64,000 bases of DNA from Cellulosimicrobium terreum (GCA_014803435.1 JACYFD010000006.1:186001-250000); one strand, 5' to 3'; numbered from the stretch's first letter, positions 17,976 through 27,265 are shown. Made by a program: numbers and translations. The notes: generated by a model from the letters alone, not told the origin.

Positions 17976-20575
17976 GGCTCTCCTCGTCCCGGCGCGACGT
18001 CGTGCTCCACCACGACGCCGTCCGGCGTCTTGTCGCGTCGCCAGCCCTTCCACACGGGGTGGCGCAACTTGCCGAGCGGGGTGTCGTTCGGATCGCCCCC
18101 GTCGCCCGCGGACTGGCCCGTCCAGTCCCCGTAGACGACCTCTCCCACACGCCGCGGCGAGACCCACCGCGCGTCCGCGGCGTCCTCGCGAGGCACGCCG
18201 ACCGCGGCAGGCGTCGTCCGCTCGATCCGCCCGAGCTCCGTCACGAGGTCGCGCCGCTCGGCGTCCGTGAATCCCGACCCGACGCGGCCGACGTAGACGA
18301 GCCGGCCGCCGTCGGGCACGGCGAGCAGGAGCGATCCCATGAGGTGCGACCGGTCCGCGTGGCCCGGCCGCCAGCCCACGACCACGACCTCCTGCGACCG
18401 GGCGTGCTTGAGCTTGAGCCACTGCTGCGAGCGCCGCCCCACGACGTACGTGCTCTCGCGCCGCTTCGCGACGACACCCTCCAGGCCGAGCCGCTTCGAC
18501 GTCGCCATCGCGGCGTCGAGGTCGCCGTCGAACGCGGGCGGGACGTGCACGGGCGCGACGGCGTCACCGAGCACGTCCAGGAGGACCTGGCGCCGCTCGT
18601 CGTACGGGACCTTGGCGAGCGATCGCCCGCCGGTCTCGAGGACGTCGAACACCATGAGGTCGACCGTCACCGTGCGCCGGGCGGCCGCGACGTCCCCCGG
18701 TTTGGCGATGTTCGCGCGGTGCTGCAACCGGCGGAAGCTGGGCCGCCCCTTCGCGTCGAGCGCCACGATCTCGCCGTCGACCACGAGCGGCAGAGCCTCG
18801 GCCGGGACCTGTTCCGCGAGCGCCTGCAGCTCGGGATACGTCACGGTCATGTCCTTCCCGGACCGGCTGACCAGCCGCACGGCCCCACCGGACACCACGG
18901 CCAGCGACCGGAACCCGTCCCACTTCATCTCGAACGCCCACGCCCCCGCGTCACCGACGAAGTCCGACGCCCGCCCGGGCGCCGCCAGCATCGGCCGCCA
19001 GTCGGTCCGCGCCCGCGAGGGCGCAGCGGACGCCGAACCCGCGGACGACGCCGAATCTGCGGACGACGACGAAGCGGAGGGCGGGGAGGGCGCGTCCTCC
19101 CCGCCCTCCGCGTCCCGACTCCGACCACGACCACGACCACGACGAGCACCTTCCGCACCCCGAGGAGCCATGAGGTGGATCAGCCAGTTGTTCTCCTCGC
19201 CGCCCCTCTGCCCCGCGTGCCCGCCGGTGTGGATGAGCGCGAGGCGGCGTGTGCCGTGCTGCTCGCCGTGCAGCGTGACGATGACCTCCTCGCCGTCGCG
19301 CCACTTCTCGAGCTCGTACGTGCCGGCGTCCCAGATGGTCACGTCGCCGGCGCCGTACTCGCCCTTCGGGATGGAACCCTCGAACGCCCCGTAGGCGAGG
19401 GGGTGGTCCTCGGTCTGGACCGCGAGGTGGTTCTTCTTCGGGTCGGTCGGCTCGCCGCGCGGCAGCGCCCAGCTCACGAGGACGCCGTCGTGCTCGAGGC
19501 GGAAGTCCCAGTGCAGGCGGCGCGCGTGGTGCTCCTGGATGACGAAGCTCATGCCGTCGGTGGGCCCGGGAGCGTCCGCGGGGACGGGTTCGGGGGTCTT
19601 CGCGGCGTCGCGCATGGAGCGGTACTTCTTCAGACGGTCGTCTCCCGCGCGCTCGAACGTCGCCATCCGTTCGGGGGTGGGCTCGAGTGCCGAGAGGTGG
19701 CCGGCGGTGAGGGCTGCGAGCGGGTCGCCGAGGGTCCGCACGCGCTCGACGACCTCGTCCGCCTCGAGGTGGCGCAGGTCGGGGTCGTCGAGCTCGTCCC
19801 ACGTGCGTGGTGCCGCGACCGTCGGGCGCTCGCGGCCGCGCAGCGAGTAGGGCGCGATCGTCGTCTTGTTGCCGTTGTTCTGGCTCCAGTCGACGAGCAC
19901 CTTGCCGCCGCGCAGCGACTTCTTCATGTCGCTCACGACGAGGTCCGGGTGCTCCGCCTCGAGGTAGCGCGCGAGCTCGTGGGCCACGGCGGAGACGGCG
20001 GTCGCGTCCTGCTTGCCGTCGAGCGCCGCGTACAGGTGGATTCCTTTCGACCCGCTCGTCACGGGCAGCGGTTCGAGGCCCATCCCCTGCAGGATCTGCC
20101 GCGCGAGGCGCGCGACCTCGGCGCACTCGGGCAGACCGGCGCCGGGACCGGGGTCGAGGTCGAGCACGAGGCGGTCGGGGTCCAGGTGGACGCCCGTGCG
20201 GCCGAACTGCCACTGCGGCACGTGCAGCTCGAGGGACGCCGTCTGGCCGAGCCACGTGAGCGTCGCGAGGTCGTTGACGAGGACGTAGTCGTTCGCGGAG
20301 TGCTTGTGCTCGATCCGGCGCGTGCGCACCCACGACGGGACTCCTTGCCCCGCGTTCTTCTGGAAGAACACCTGTCCGTCGACGCCGTCGGGCCAGCGCT
20401 TGCGCGTCGCGGGACGGTTCGCGCAGTGGGGGAGCATGACGTCTGCGACGGCGGCGAGGTAGGCGAGGACGTCGGCCTTCGTCGTGCCCGTGGCGGGGTA
20501 GAGCACCTTGTCGAGGTTGGTGACCTTGAGGTGGTGCCCGCCCACGGTGACCGTCTGGCCCGCTGTTCCCGCCAT
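17972..20575 (-). CDS. ligD: multifunctional non-homologous end-joining DNA ligase LigD
   Basis: 867 residues, with domain order POL-PE-LIG as in mycobacteria. The primase-polymerase domain (~1-290) has the DLDPG metal motif and SGSKGIHLY. The 3'-phosphoesterase domain (~335-475) carries FVIQEHHARRLHWDFRLEHDG, with its metal-binding His and Arg residues. An Arg/Gly/Ser-rich linker (~478-540) follows, then the ATP-dependent ligase, with nucleotidyl-transfer Lys in EMKWDG and later motifs VDGEIVAL and EGVVAKRR. It processes and seals double-strand breaks with Ku, encoded at 29661. The start ATG 20575 is divergent from the alarmone synthetase. The stop overlaps the reductase relic by 4 bases. 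Confidence 0.97.
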   Translation of the reverse strand: MAGTAGQTVTVGGHHLKVTNLDKVLYPATGTTKADVLAYLAAVADVMLPHCANRPATRKRWPDGVDGQVFFQKNAGQGVPSWVRTRRIEHKHSANDYVLVNDLATLTWLGQTASLELHVPQWQFGRTGVHLDPDRLVLDLDPGPGAGLPECAEVARLARQILQGMGLEPLPVTSGSKGIHLYAALDGKQDATAVSAVAHELARYLEAEHPDLVVSDMKKSLRGGKVLVDWSQNNGNKTTIAPYSLRGRERPTVAAPRTWDELDDPDLRHLEADEVVERVRTLGDPLAALTAGHLSALEPTPERMATFERAGDDRLKKYRSMRDAAKTPEPVPADAPGPTDGMSFVIQEHHARRLHWDFRLEHDGVLVSWALPRGEPTDPKKNHLAVQTEDHPLAYGAFEGSIPKGEYGAGDVTIWDAGTYELEKWRDGEEVIVTLHGEQHGTRRLALIHTGGHAGQRGGEENNWLIHLMAPRGAEGARRGRGRGRSRDAEGGEDAPSPPSASSSSADSASSAGSASAAPSRARTDWRPMLAAPGRASDFVGDAGAWAFEMKWDGFRSLAVVSGGAVRLVSRSGKDMTVTYPELQALAEQVPAEALPLVVDGEIVALDAKGRPSFRRLQHRANIAKPGDVAAARRTVTVDLMVFDVLETGGRSLAKVPYDERRQVLLDVLGDAVAPVHVPPAFDGDLDAAMATSKRLGLEGVVAKRRESTYVVGRRSQQWLKLKHARSQEVVVVGWRPGHADRSHLMGSLLLAVPDGGRLVYVGRVGSGFTDAERRDLVTELGRIERTTPAAVGVPREDAADARWVSPRRVGEVVYGDWTGQSAGDGGDPNDTPLGKLRHPVWKGWRRDKTPDGVVVEHDVAPGRGEP

Positions 20576-20701
20576 GCCGCCATCGTGGCGCGGGCGGCAC
20601 GTTCGCGCTCAGCGGAGCGGGCGCGGGAACTCCGTGGCCGGCCCGCTCGTGGTCCTGGGTGGGTGGTCGCACGGGCTGCCCGCGCCGACGAGAGGGAGAG
20701 C

Positions 20702-21475
20702 GTGGCCCAGATGACGACCGCCGACGTACCGCTGCCCGCGGACCTGGGTCCGCGCGTGCGCGAGTTCCGCCGGCTGATCATGACGTACAAGTTCGGCATC
20801 GACGAGGTGATGACGAAGATCACCGTCCTGCGCGACGAGTTCCGGCACATCCACGACTACAACCCCATCGAGCACCTCGGCTCACGGCTCAAGTCGATCG
20901 AGTCGATCCTCGCCAAGGCGCAGCGCAAGGGCATCCCCCTGACGCCCGACGGCGTCCGGGACAACATGTTCGACGTCGCGGGCGTGCGCGTGACGTGCAG
21001 CTTCGTCTCGGACATCTACCGGGTGCGGGACATGCTGGTCGGGCAGCGCGACCTCACGGTGCTGGAGGAGCGCGACTACATCGCCCACCCGAAGGGCAAC
21101 GGCTACAAGAGCCTGCACCTCATCGTCAAGGTCCCGGTGTTCCTCTCGGACCGGGTCGAGGACGTCGTGGTCGAGATCCAGCTGCGGACGATCGCCATGG
21201 ACTTCTGGGCGAGCCTCGAGCACAAGATCTACTACAAGTACCAGCGCGACGTCCCGGGCCATCTCACGGACGCGCTCAAGCTCGCGGCCGACGTCGCGGC
21301 GACGCTCGACACCACGATGGAGCGCATCCACGACGAGGTGCGCGGCCTCGACGGTGTGTCCGAGCCGCCGGAGGCGACGGACGACATGGTCTCGCCCCGC
21401 GAGATGGTCGAGTCCTTCATGCGCACCGCCCAGGTCGCGGACGAGGCGTTCCACGAGCGCCGCCACGACGGCTGA
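20702..21475 (+). CDS. small alarmone synthetase ((p)ppGpp synthetase, RelA/SpoT-fold, no hydrolase)
   Basis: 257 residues from GTG 20702 (GGGAG site just upstream; ATG 20711 is the alternative). Only the synthetase domain is present: HLGSRLKSIESILAKAQRK, DVAGVRVTC, the G-loop region HPKGNGYKSLHLIV, and the catalytic EIQLRTIAMDFWASLEHKIYYK. The HD hydrolase and the C-terminal TGS/ACT domains of long RSH enzymes are absent. Such enzymes transfer pyrophosphate from ATP to GDP or GTP and tune growth during stress. It is divergent from ligD and its stop lies in a stem shared with the oxidase gene. Confidence 0.92.
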   Translation: MAQMTTADVPLPADLGPRVREFRRLIMTYKFGIDEVMTKITVLRDEFRHIHDYNPIEHLGSRLKSIESILAKAQRKGIPLTPDGVRDNMFDVAGVRVTCSFVSDIYRVRDMLVGQRDLTVLEERDYIAHPKGNGYKSLHLIVKVPVFLSDRVEDVVVEIQLRTIAMDFWASLEHKIYYKYQRDVPGHLTDALKLAADVAATLDTTMERIHDEVRGLDGVSEPPEATDDMVSPREMVESFMRTAQVADEAFHERRHDG

Positions 21476-21496
21476 CCTGCCGCGACCCTGTCAGCC
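21470..21496. terminator. weak shared hairpin containing both convergent stop codons
   Basis: 7-bp arms (21470-21476 and 21490-21496) with a 13-base loop. The arms contain the stop of the alarmone synthetase and the stop of the multicopper oxidase. Confidence 0.35.
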
Positions 21497-23059
21497 CCCA
21501 TGGTGCCCGTGCCGGGGCCCTGACCCCTGGTCGGCGTCCGGCGCGGTCCCGGGGTGCCCGTCGTGCTCCGGCACCTCGCCCGCCGACCCGCCCGGCTCGA
21601 CGACGACGAGCTGGCCCATCATGCCCTCGTCCTCGTGCCGCAGCATGTGGCAGTGGTACATGTACGGCACGTCGGGGTCGGTGTAGTCGTCGAACCGCAT
21701 CAGCAGGCGGTAGGTCCGGCTGGGTTCGAGGTAGATCGTGTCCTTGGGGCCCGCGAGCACGGGAGGCGGCGGCTCGCCGTCGATGTCGAGGATGCGGAAC
21801 TGCACGTCGTGCACGTGGAAGCTGTGCGGTACCGGGTGGGCGTTGCGCACCGTCCAGATCTCGGTGTCGCCCACGGTGACGGTCTCGTCGATCCGGCTCA
21901 TGTCCATGCGGCGCCCGTTGATCTCGCGGTCCGCGAGCTCGAACGTCCGCTCGACCGAGGCGTCCTGCGCGTGCAGCGCGTCGTCCGCGGCGCGGCGCGA
22001 GGGTTCCCACGCCGGCTCGGGTGACGGCGTGAGCTCGTCCGCGGCGCGCAGCTCGAGGACGTCGAACGACTCCTTGCCGCCCATCGCGAACGACGCGGCG
22101 ACGCCGCCCAGGTCGGCCGGGAACGAGTGCAGGCGCGTGGTCTCGCCGGGCGTCGTCGTGACGACCACCTCCGCGCGCTCGCCCGGGGCGAGCCGCACGC
22201 GGTCGAGCCGGACCGGCGCGTCGAGCAGGCCGCCGTCGGTCGCGACGAGGTCCATCGCGCGGTCGGCGAACCCGAGCTGGTACGTGCGCGCGGTCGAGCC
22301 GTTGAGCAGGCGCAGCCGCACGCGCTGCGTCGTGACCTCGTGGAAGGCGCCGACGGTGCCGTTCGTCATCACGACCTCCCCGAGCATGCCGGGCTCGCCA
22401 CCGCCGTCGTCCAGCTCGAGCCTGCCCTCGTCGTCGAAGTCCTTGTCCTGCACGACGACCGGGACGTCGTCGACGCCGTACGTCGAGGGGAGCGACGCCG
22501 ACGCCGTCGTGTCGTCGTCGAGGAGGAACAGCCCGGCCAGACCCCGGTAGACGTGCTCCTCCGTCGTGCCGTGGGGGTGCGGGTGGTACCAGAGCGTCGC
22601 CGCGGGCTGGTCGATCTCCCACGTGGGACGCCAGGTCTGCCCCGGTGCGACCTCCTGGTGCGGGCCGCCGTCCATCGCGGCGGGCAGGTGCATGCCGTGC
22701 CAGTGGACGCTCGTCGGCTCGTCGAGGGCGTTCGTCACCTCCACCGCGACGCGCTCCCCGCGCGCGGCGCGCAGCGTCGGGCCGAGGTAGGCGCCGTCGA
22801 ACCCCCACGTCGGAGTCTCGACTCCGGGCAGGAACGACGTCGTGCCCTCCTGGGCCGTGAGCGAGAAGACGCGCGTGCCGTCGACGACGCGGGACGGGGC
22901 GAGGGGCGGGATCGCGAGCTCGGTCGTGAACTCCTGCTCCTGGACGGGGTGGACCGACGGTGCGAGGGCACAGCCGGCGAGCGTCGAGAGCGACGCGGCG
23001 AGGCCGAGCATCCCGGACACGGCCCACCTGCGGGCGCGGCGACGCCGGAGGGAGCTCAT
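21491..23059 (-). CDS. multicopper oxidase, lipoprotein
   Basis: 522 residues from ATG 23059. An Arg-rich N-terminus and hydrophobic stretch end in LAGC (Cys near residue 29), a lipobox, so the mature enzyme is anchored outside the membrane. The copper ligands are complete: HWHGMH and WYHPHPHG in the first cupredoxin domain, PVPHSFHVHDVQF and YHCHMLRHEDEGMM in the last. Three cupredoxin domains resemble CueO/CotA-type oxidases, which oxidise Cu(I), Mn(II), Fe(II) or phenolics while reducing O2 to water. The C-terminus is His/Gly-rich (HGHHGG). The start overlaps the upstream membrane gene by 4 bases (ATGA). Confidence 0.93.
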   Translation of the reverse strand: MSSLRRRRARRWAVSGMLGLAASLSTLAGCALAPSVHPVQEQEFTTELAIPPLAPSRVVDGTRVFSLTAQEGTTSFLPGVETPTWGFDGAYLGPTLRAARGERVAVEVTNALDEPTSVHWHGMHLPAAMDGGPHQEVAPGQTWRPTWEIDQPAATLWYHPHPHGTTEEHVYRGLAGLFLLDDDTTASASLPSTYGVDDVPVVVQDKDFDDEGRLELDDGGGEPGMLGEVVMTNGTVGAFHEVTTQRVRLRLLNGSTARTYQLGFADRAMDLVATDGGLLDAPVRLDRVRLAPGERAEVVVTTTPGETTRLHSFPADLGGVAASFAMGGKESFDVLELRAADELTPSPEPAWEPSRRAADDALHAQDASVERTFELADREINGRRMDMSRIDETVTVGDTEIWTVRNAHPVPHSFHVHDVQFRILDIDGEPPPPVLAGPKDTIYLEPSRTYRLLMRFDDYTDPDVPYMYHCHMLRHEDEGMMGQLVVVEPGGSAGEVPEHDGHPGTAPDADQGSGPRHGHHGG

Positions 23060-23475
23060 CGGGAGACCCCTGCCCGCGCCCGTCCGCGCTGCACGGCGGC
23101 CGCGGCCGCCCCGGCCACGAATCCCCAGAACGTGTCCAGCGCGAGCGCCGGGACCAGGGTCCAGACGGGCCGGCCGCCGTCGAGCCCGACGAGCGCGGAC
23201 ACGACGGTCCCGACGACGCCGAACGTCGCCCCGGCGAGCGTGAGGGTGAGGACCGGGCGTGCGACGCCGCCGAGCCCGACGACGCCGATCCAGACGGCTG
23301 CAGTCAGCCCGAGGATCGTCAGGGCGCGGGGCGCACCGTAACCGAGGCCGAGCAGGCCGGTGAGCGGCCACAGCAGGGCCATCGAACCGAGGCCGAGCAC
23401 GACCGGCCAGGAGAGCCGGCCGGTCTGCCGGGTGTGGTCGTCGGGGGGCGCGGGACGTGAGGCTGTCATGGGCAC
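23056..23475 (-). CDS. small four-helix membrane protein, coupled to the multicopper oxidase
   Basis: 139 residues (GTG 23475; ATG 23469 two codons in is equally possible). Hydrophobic helices lie at about 22-45, 51-72, 75-95 and 105-126; the C-terminus is Arg-rich and cytoplasmic by the positive-inside rule. No motif is recognised. It ends inside the start of the oxidase gene (4-base overlap), so the two are translated together. It could help place or supply copper to the oxidase, but that is only inference from context. Confidence 0.7.
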   Translation of the reverse strand: MPMTASRPAPPDDHTRQTGRLSWPVVLGLGSMALLWPLTGLLGLGYGAPRALTILGLTAAVWIGVVGLGGVARPVLTLTLAGATFGVVGTVVSALVGLDGGRPVWTLVPALALDTFWGFVAGAAAAAVQRGRARAGVSR

Positions 23476-23612
23476 GACGATGCCGAGGACACCGGGTGCG
23501 CCACATCCGTCCCTGGTCGTCCGTGCCCCTCGCAGTCCGGCGACGACCGGTGTCGCCCGGGGGCGACACCATCCTGAGACCGCAGGCTGATGCCTCGCGG
23601 TGCGACGCTCCG

Positions 23613-23618
23613 TACGCT
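23613..23618 (+). promoter_or_regulatory. -10 element (TACGCT) of a leaderless promoter
   Basis: TACGCT ends 6 bases before ATG 23625 of the first sensor kinase and sets its start. Confidence 0.55.
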
Positions 23619-23624
23619 GGCGGG

Positions 23625-24809
23625 ATGAGAGCGCGACAGCCGGGCGTGGACCCGCGCCTCACCGACGGCGTGCTCGCGGTCGCGATGACGCTCGCGATCT
23701 CCGTGGTGATCGCGGCGGACTTCGACGGGCCGGGGGAGTCGGGGCCGCTCGCATACGTGTTCGCCGTCGGCTTCGGGGTGCTGGTCGCGGTCCGGCGGTG
23801 GGCCCCGCGCACGATGCTCGTGCTCACGGTGCTCGGCGTCTTCGCCTACTACGCGCTCGGACTGCCCGTGATCGGGATCGCCCTGCCCGCGGTCGCCGCG
23901 CTCTACTCCGCGGCCGAGCTCGGCCTGACCCGCTGGGCCGTGGGCGCGGCGGCGGTCCTCGTCGCCGTCTCCGCGTACTTCCGCGTCTCGGAGGGCCAGC
24001 CCGTCACCTACCTCTACGGCTACGAGCTCGTGACGAACGTCGCGCTGGTCGCCGCGGCGATCGCGCTCGGCGTCGCGGTGCGGCTCACGCGGGCCGCGCG
24101 CGAGCAGTCCGAGCGGGTGCGCCTCCTCACGGCGGCCGAGCAGGCCCAGGCCGCCGACCGCCGGGTCGAGGCCGAGCGGGTGCGCATCGCGCGCGACCTG
24201 CACGACGTGCTGGGACACCACCTGTCGGTCGTCGCCCTGCACGCGCACGTCGCCGACGAGGCCGTCGGGCGGGACGACGCCGCGGCGCGCGCGGCGCTCG
24301 GCCAGGTCGGGGACGCCACGTCGGCCGCGCTGCGCGAGCTGCGAGCGACGGTCAAGGTCCTGCGCGACCCGCTGCCCGAGCCCGCGCCGCGCGGGTCGAC
24401 GTCGCTCGCGGGCCTCGACCTCCTCGTCGGGCCCGCGCGCGACACGGGCCTCGACGTCGTGCTCGACGTCGACGCCGAACCGGGCGCGCTGGACGGCGCG
24501 ATCGACGCCGCCGCCTGCCGGATCGTCCAGGAGTCCCTCACGAACGTGCTGCGCCACGCGGACGCGCGGCGCGCGACGGTCAGCGCCCACGTCGTAGGCG
24601 GCCGCCTGGAGCTGCGCATCGTGGACGACGGCGCGGGGTCCGTCGGCCGCGCGGGCGACGCGGCCGGGGCCGGGACGCGCGGTCCAGGACAGGGCCTCGC
24701 GGGCATGCGCGAGCGCGCGACGCTGCTCGGTGGTCGGCTCGACGCGCACGACGGCCCCGACGGCGGGTTCGTCGTCTCGGCCGACCTCCCGGTGAGGCTG
24801 GCACCGTGA
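23625..24809 (+). CDS. sensor histidine kinase, NarL/DesK-type (HisKA_3)
   Basis: 394 residues. Four to five N-terminal membrane helices span about residues 10-160. The HisKA_3 dimerisation helix follows, with the phosphoacceptor His in RIARDLHDVLGHHLSVVALHA (near residue 201). The HATPase domain follows, with the N box VQESLTNVLRHA and the G box DDGAG...GQGLAGMRERA. It would autophosphorylate on ATP in response to an envelope signal and pass phosphate to the coupled regulator at 24806. The start follows the leaderless -10 at 23613; longer upstream frames are rejected. It is divergent from the oxidase/membrane-protein pair, 149 bases away. Confidence 0.93.
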   Translation: MRARQPGVDPRLTDGVLAVAMTLAISVVIAADFDGPGESGPLAYVFAVGFGVLVAVRRWAPRTMLVLTVLGVFAYYALGLPVIGIALPAVAALYSAAELGLTRWAVGAAAVLVAVSAYFRVSEGQPVTYLYGYELVTNVALVAAAIALGVAVRLTRAAREQSERVRLLTAAEQAQAADRRVEAERVRIARDLHDVLGHHLSVVALHAHVADEAVGRDDAAARAALGQVGDATSAALRELRATVKVLRDPLPEPAPRGSTSLAGLDLLVGPARDTGLDVVLDVDAEPGALDGAIDAAACRIVQESLTNVLRHADARRATVSAHVVGGRLELRIVDDGAGSVGRAGDAAGAGTRGPGQGLAGMRERATLLGGRLDAHDGPDGGFVVSADLPVRLAP

Positions 24810-25489
24810 CCCCCGACGTGACCCCCGACGTGATCCGCGTCGTGATCGTCGACGACCAGGAGCTCGTGCGCGCCGGGCTCCGGGCGCTCGCGATCCACGA
24901 CGGAGACATCGAGGTCGTCGCCGAGGCGCGGACGGGCCGGGAGGGCCTCGCCCGCGTCCGGGAGCTGCGGCCCGACGTCGTGCTCATGGACGTGCGGATG
25001 CCGGAGATGGACGGGCTCGAGGCGACTCGGGCGATCGTCGCCGATCCGGCGCTCGACGACCTGCGGGTCCTGGTCCTCACGACGTTCGACGAGGACGAGC
25101 ACGTGGTCGAGGCGATCCGGGCCGGTGCCGCCGGATACCTGCTCAAGGACGTCTCGCCGGTGGACCTGCGGGCGGCGATCCGTGTCGTCGCCGACGGCGG
25201 CTCGTTGCTGTCGCCGACGATCACGGCGTCGGTCATGCGCGTCGCGGCCGAGGGCACGCCGCGCGCCCTCGACGCGGGCAGGCTCGCCGGGCTCACCGCG
25301 CGCGAGCTCGAGGTCCTGGAGCAGGTCGGCCGAGGCCTGACCAACGACGAGATCGCCCGCGAGCTGTTCCTCAGCCCCGCGACCGCCCGGACGTACGTGA
25401 GCCGGCTCCTCGCACGGCTCGACGCGCGCGACCGCGCCGCGCTCGTCGTGCTCGCGTACGAGACGGGGCTCGTGCGTCCGGGCGGCTGA
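24806..25489 (+). CDS. NarL-family response regulator
   Basis: 227 residues, starting at GTG 24806 and overlapping the kinase stop by 4 bases (GTGA). Receiver domain: acidic pair in VVIVDDQELVRAGL, phosphoacceptor Asp in DVVLMDVRMPEMDG, Thr in VLTTFDEDEHV and Lys in GYLLKDVSP. The LuxR HTH at the C-terminus includes LTARELEVLEQVGRGLTNDEIARELFLSPATARTYVSRLLARL. A 12-base direct repeat at the start (GTGACCCCCGAC twice) gives MTPDVTPDV and two possible starts. It converges on the ABC permease at 25497, a plausible target. Confidence 0.94.
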   Translation: MTPDVTPDVIRVVIVDDQELVRAGLRALAIHDGDIEVVAEARTGREGLARVRELRPDVVLMDVRMPEMDGLEATRAIVADPALDDLRVLVLTTFDEDEHVVEAIRAGAAGYLLKDVSPVDLRAAIRVVADGGSLLSPTITASVMRVAAEGTPRALDAGRLAGLTARELEVLEQVGRGLTNDEIARELFLSPATARTYVSRLLARLDARDRAALVVLAYETGLVRPGG

Positions 25490-25496
25490 GTCGCGC

Positions 25497-26312
25497 TCAG
25501 GTCCAGCGGAAGAAGCGCGACGCGACGAGCGAGCACACGACGGCGGCCGCGCCGAGGGCGACGAGGTGCCCGGCCTCCACCGGCTGTCCGGCCCACGCGT
25601 CGCCGAGCGCCTGGACCGCCGCCCCGAACGGCAGCGCCTCCCCGGCACGGGCGACGGGCTCGGGCAGGTTCGACACGTCGCCGAACATGCCGCCCGTCGC
25701 GCCGAACGCGAAGAACACGACGAGCCCGATGGCGAGGGCGGAGTTCGGCGTGGGGGAGACCGCCGCGACGAGCATCCCGGCCGCGTACATCGCCGCCGCC
25801 GCCAGCACGAGCACGCCGAGCGCGATCCACGGCGACGCCGGCAGGTGCGCGTCGAACACCGTGGTCGCGACGACGAGCGCGAGAGCGACACCGAGCGCGG
25901 TCTGGGCCGCGCTCACCACGACCTGCGCGACGAGCACCATCGCCGGTGACGCCGGTGTGACGGACAGACGCTTGAGGACACCCGTGCGGCGGTAGGCGGC
26001 GAGGAAGCTCGGCATGTTCACGACACCGATGATCGCGACGACGATCGCGAGCACGACCGGCACGACGAAGACGTCGAACGCGGTGCGGCCGCCCGAGTCG
26101 GGGATGACGATCTGCGTCGCGTCGCTGATCCCGTACATGACGAGGATGAGGAGCGGCATGCCGAGCGGCATGACGAGCCCGGCCGTGTCGCGCACGACCA
26201 TCCTCGCCTCGGCGACGACGAGCGCCGCCCACGCGCGCGGACCAGGTCGTGCCGTGGCCCGCCCGCCCATCCCCGTGGTCGTGGTGGCCGTCGTGGTGCG
26301 GACGGTGGTCAT
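25497..26312 (-). CDS. ABC-2 type transporter permease
   Basis: 271 residues from ATG 26312. A Thr-rich, basic N-terminal tail (MTTVRTTTATTTTG) precedes six predicted helices: RMVVRDTAGLVMPLGMPLLILVMYG, VVPVVLAIVVAIIGVVNM and so on, with the family segment FFAFGATGGMFGDVSNLPEPVARAGEALPFGAAVQAL near residues 205-240. It would pair with the ATPase whose stop it overlaps by one base (TGATG) to form an exporter of drugs, lipids or peptides. The gene pair is transcribed from the 27266-27429 region toward the first two-component system. Confidence 0.9.
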   Translation of the reverse strand: MTTVRTTTATTTTGMGGRATARPGPRAWAALVVAEARMVVRDTAGLVMPLGMPLLILVMYGISDATQIVIPDSGGRTAFDVFVVPVVLAIVVAIIGVVNMPSFLAAYRRTGVLKRLSVTPASPAMVLVAQVVVSAAQTALGVALALVVATTVFDAHLPASPWIALGVLVLAAAAMYAAGMLVAAVSPTPNSALAIGLVVFFAFGATGGMFGDVSNLPEPVARAGEALPFGAAVQALGDAWAGQPVEAGHLVALGAAAVVCSLVASRFFRWT

Positions 26313-27265
26313 CAGGCAGCCTCCTCGGTCGTGGCGGGGGTGGTGCCGTCGCCCAGCGAGCGACCGGTGAGCGCGAGGAACGCGTCGTCGAGCGTCGCGC
26401 GCTCGAGCCGCGTCTCGGTCGCCACGACGCCCGCGTGCACGAGCGCGGTGCTGACCTCCTGGAGCAGCTCGCCCTGCCCGGTCACGACGACCTGCTCGCC
26501 GCGCACCTGGACGCCGTCGACGCCGGGCACGCGGTCCAGGAAGCCGGGCGTGAGCGGCGCGGCGACACGGAAGCGCACGCGCTGGTCCAGGCCTGCGCCC
26601 ACGACGAGACCGGCGGGGGTGTCGTGCGCGACGACGCGGCCGGCGTCCAGCAGGGTCACCCGGTCGCACAGGCGCTCGACCTCCTCCATGAGGTGGGAGA
26701 CCAAGAGGACCGTGACCCCGTCGTCGCGCAGCCGCTCGACGACGTCCCACACCTGCCGGCGCGCCTGCGGGTCGAGTCCCGTGGTCAGCTCGTCGAGGAT
26801 CACGACGCGCGGGGCGCCGACGAGCGCGAGGACGATCGCGACCCGTTGCTGCTGACCGCCCGAGAGCTTCTCGTAGCGCACGTCGCGCTGCTCGCCGAGC
26901 CCGAGCGTGGCGATCAGGTCGTCCGGGTCGCGCCCGGCACCGTAGAACGTCCGGTACAGGTGCGCGAGCTCCCGCACCGTGAGCGCCCCGTGCAAGGAGC
27001 CCGACTGGAGCTGGACCCCGAGCACCTGGCGCACCGCCGCCCTGTCGTAGAACGGGTCGAGCCCGGCGACGCGCACGGAGCCGCCGTCGGGTCGGCGAAC
27101 CCCGGCGACCATCTCGACGGTCGTGGTCTTGCCGGCGCCGTTGGGGCCAAGGATCCCCAGGATCTCGCCCTCGGCGGCGGCGAGGCTCACCCCGTCGACC
27201 GCCGCCGTCGTCCCGTGCTTGCGGCGGTAGCTCTTCGTCAGGTCGCGTGCGTCGACGGCGGTCAT
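26312..27265 (-). CDS. ABC transporter ATP-binding protein (drug-exporter DrrA-like)
   Basis: 317 residues. Walker A GPNGAGKTTT (near 40-48), Q-loop VLGVQLQSGSLHGALTV, signature LSGGQQQRVAIVLAL, Walker B VVILDELTTGLDP, D-loop and the switch His in LLVSHLMEEVERLCD are all intact. The C-terminal ~90 residues form the extra domain typical of the DrrA/NatA class, ending in the usual TLDDAFLALTG. It energises the partner permease at 25497. It is divergent from the second sensor kinase; that arrangement suggests control by the neighbouring two-component system. Confidence 0.94.
   Translation of the reverse strand: MTAVDARDLTKSYRRKHGTTAAVDGVSLAAAEGEILGILGPNGAGKTTTVEMVAGVRRPDGGSVRVAGLDPFYDRAAVRQVLGVQLQSGSLHGALTVRELAHLYRTFYGAGRDPDDLIATLGLGEQRDVRYEKLSGGQQQRVAIVLALVGAPRVVILDELTTGLDPQARRQVWDVVERLRDDGVTVLLVSHLMEEVERLCDRVTLLDAGRVVAHDTPAGLVVGAGLDQRVRFRVAAPLTPGFLDRVPGVDGVQVRGEQVVVTGQGELLQEVSTALVHAGVVATETRLERATLDDAFLALTGRSLGDGTTPATTEEAA

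Noticed and set aside
17972-20575. Possibility that the ligD linker hides a separate gene.
   Set aside because: The Arg/Gly/Ser-rich linker is in frame and joins the phosphoesterase and ligase domains, as in other LigD proteins.
17627-20701. Long plus-strand frame leading into the alarmone synthetase.
   Set aside because: It is antisense to ligD, whose domains are intact. The synthetase starts at GTG 20702.
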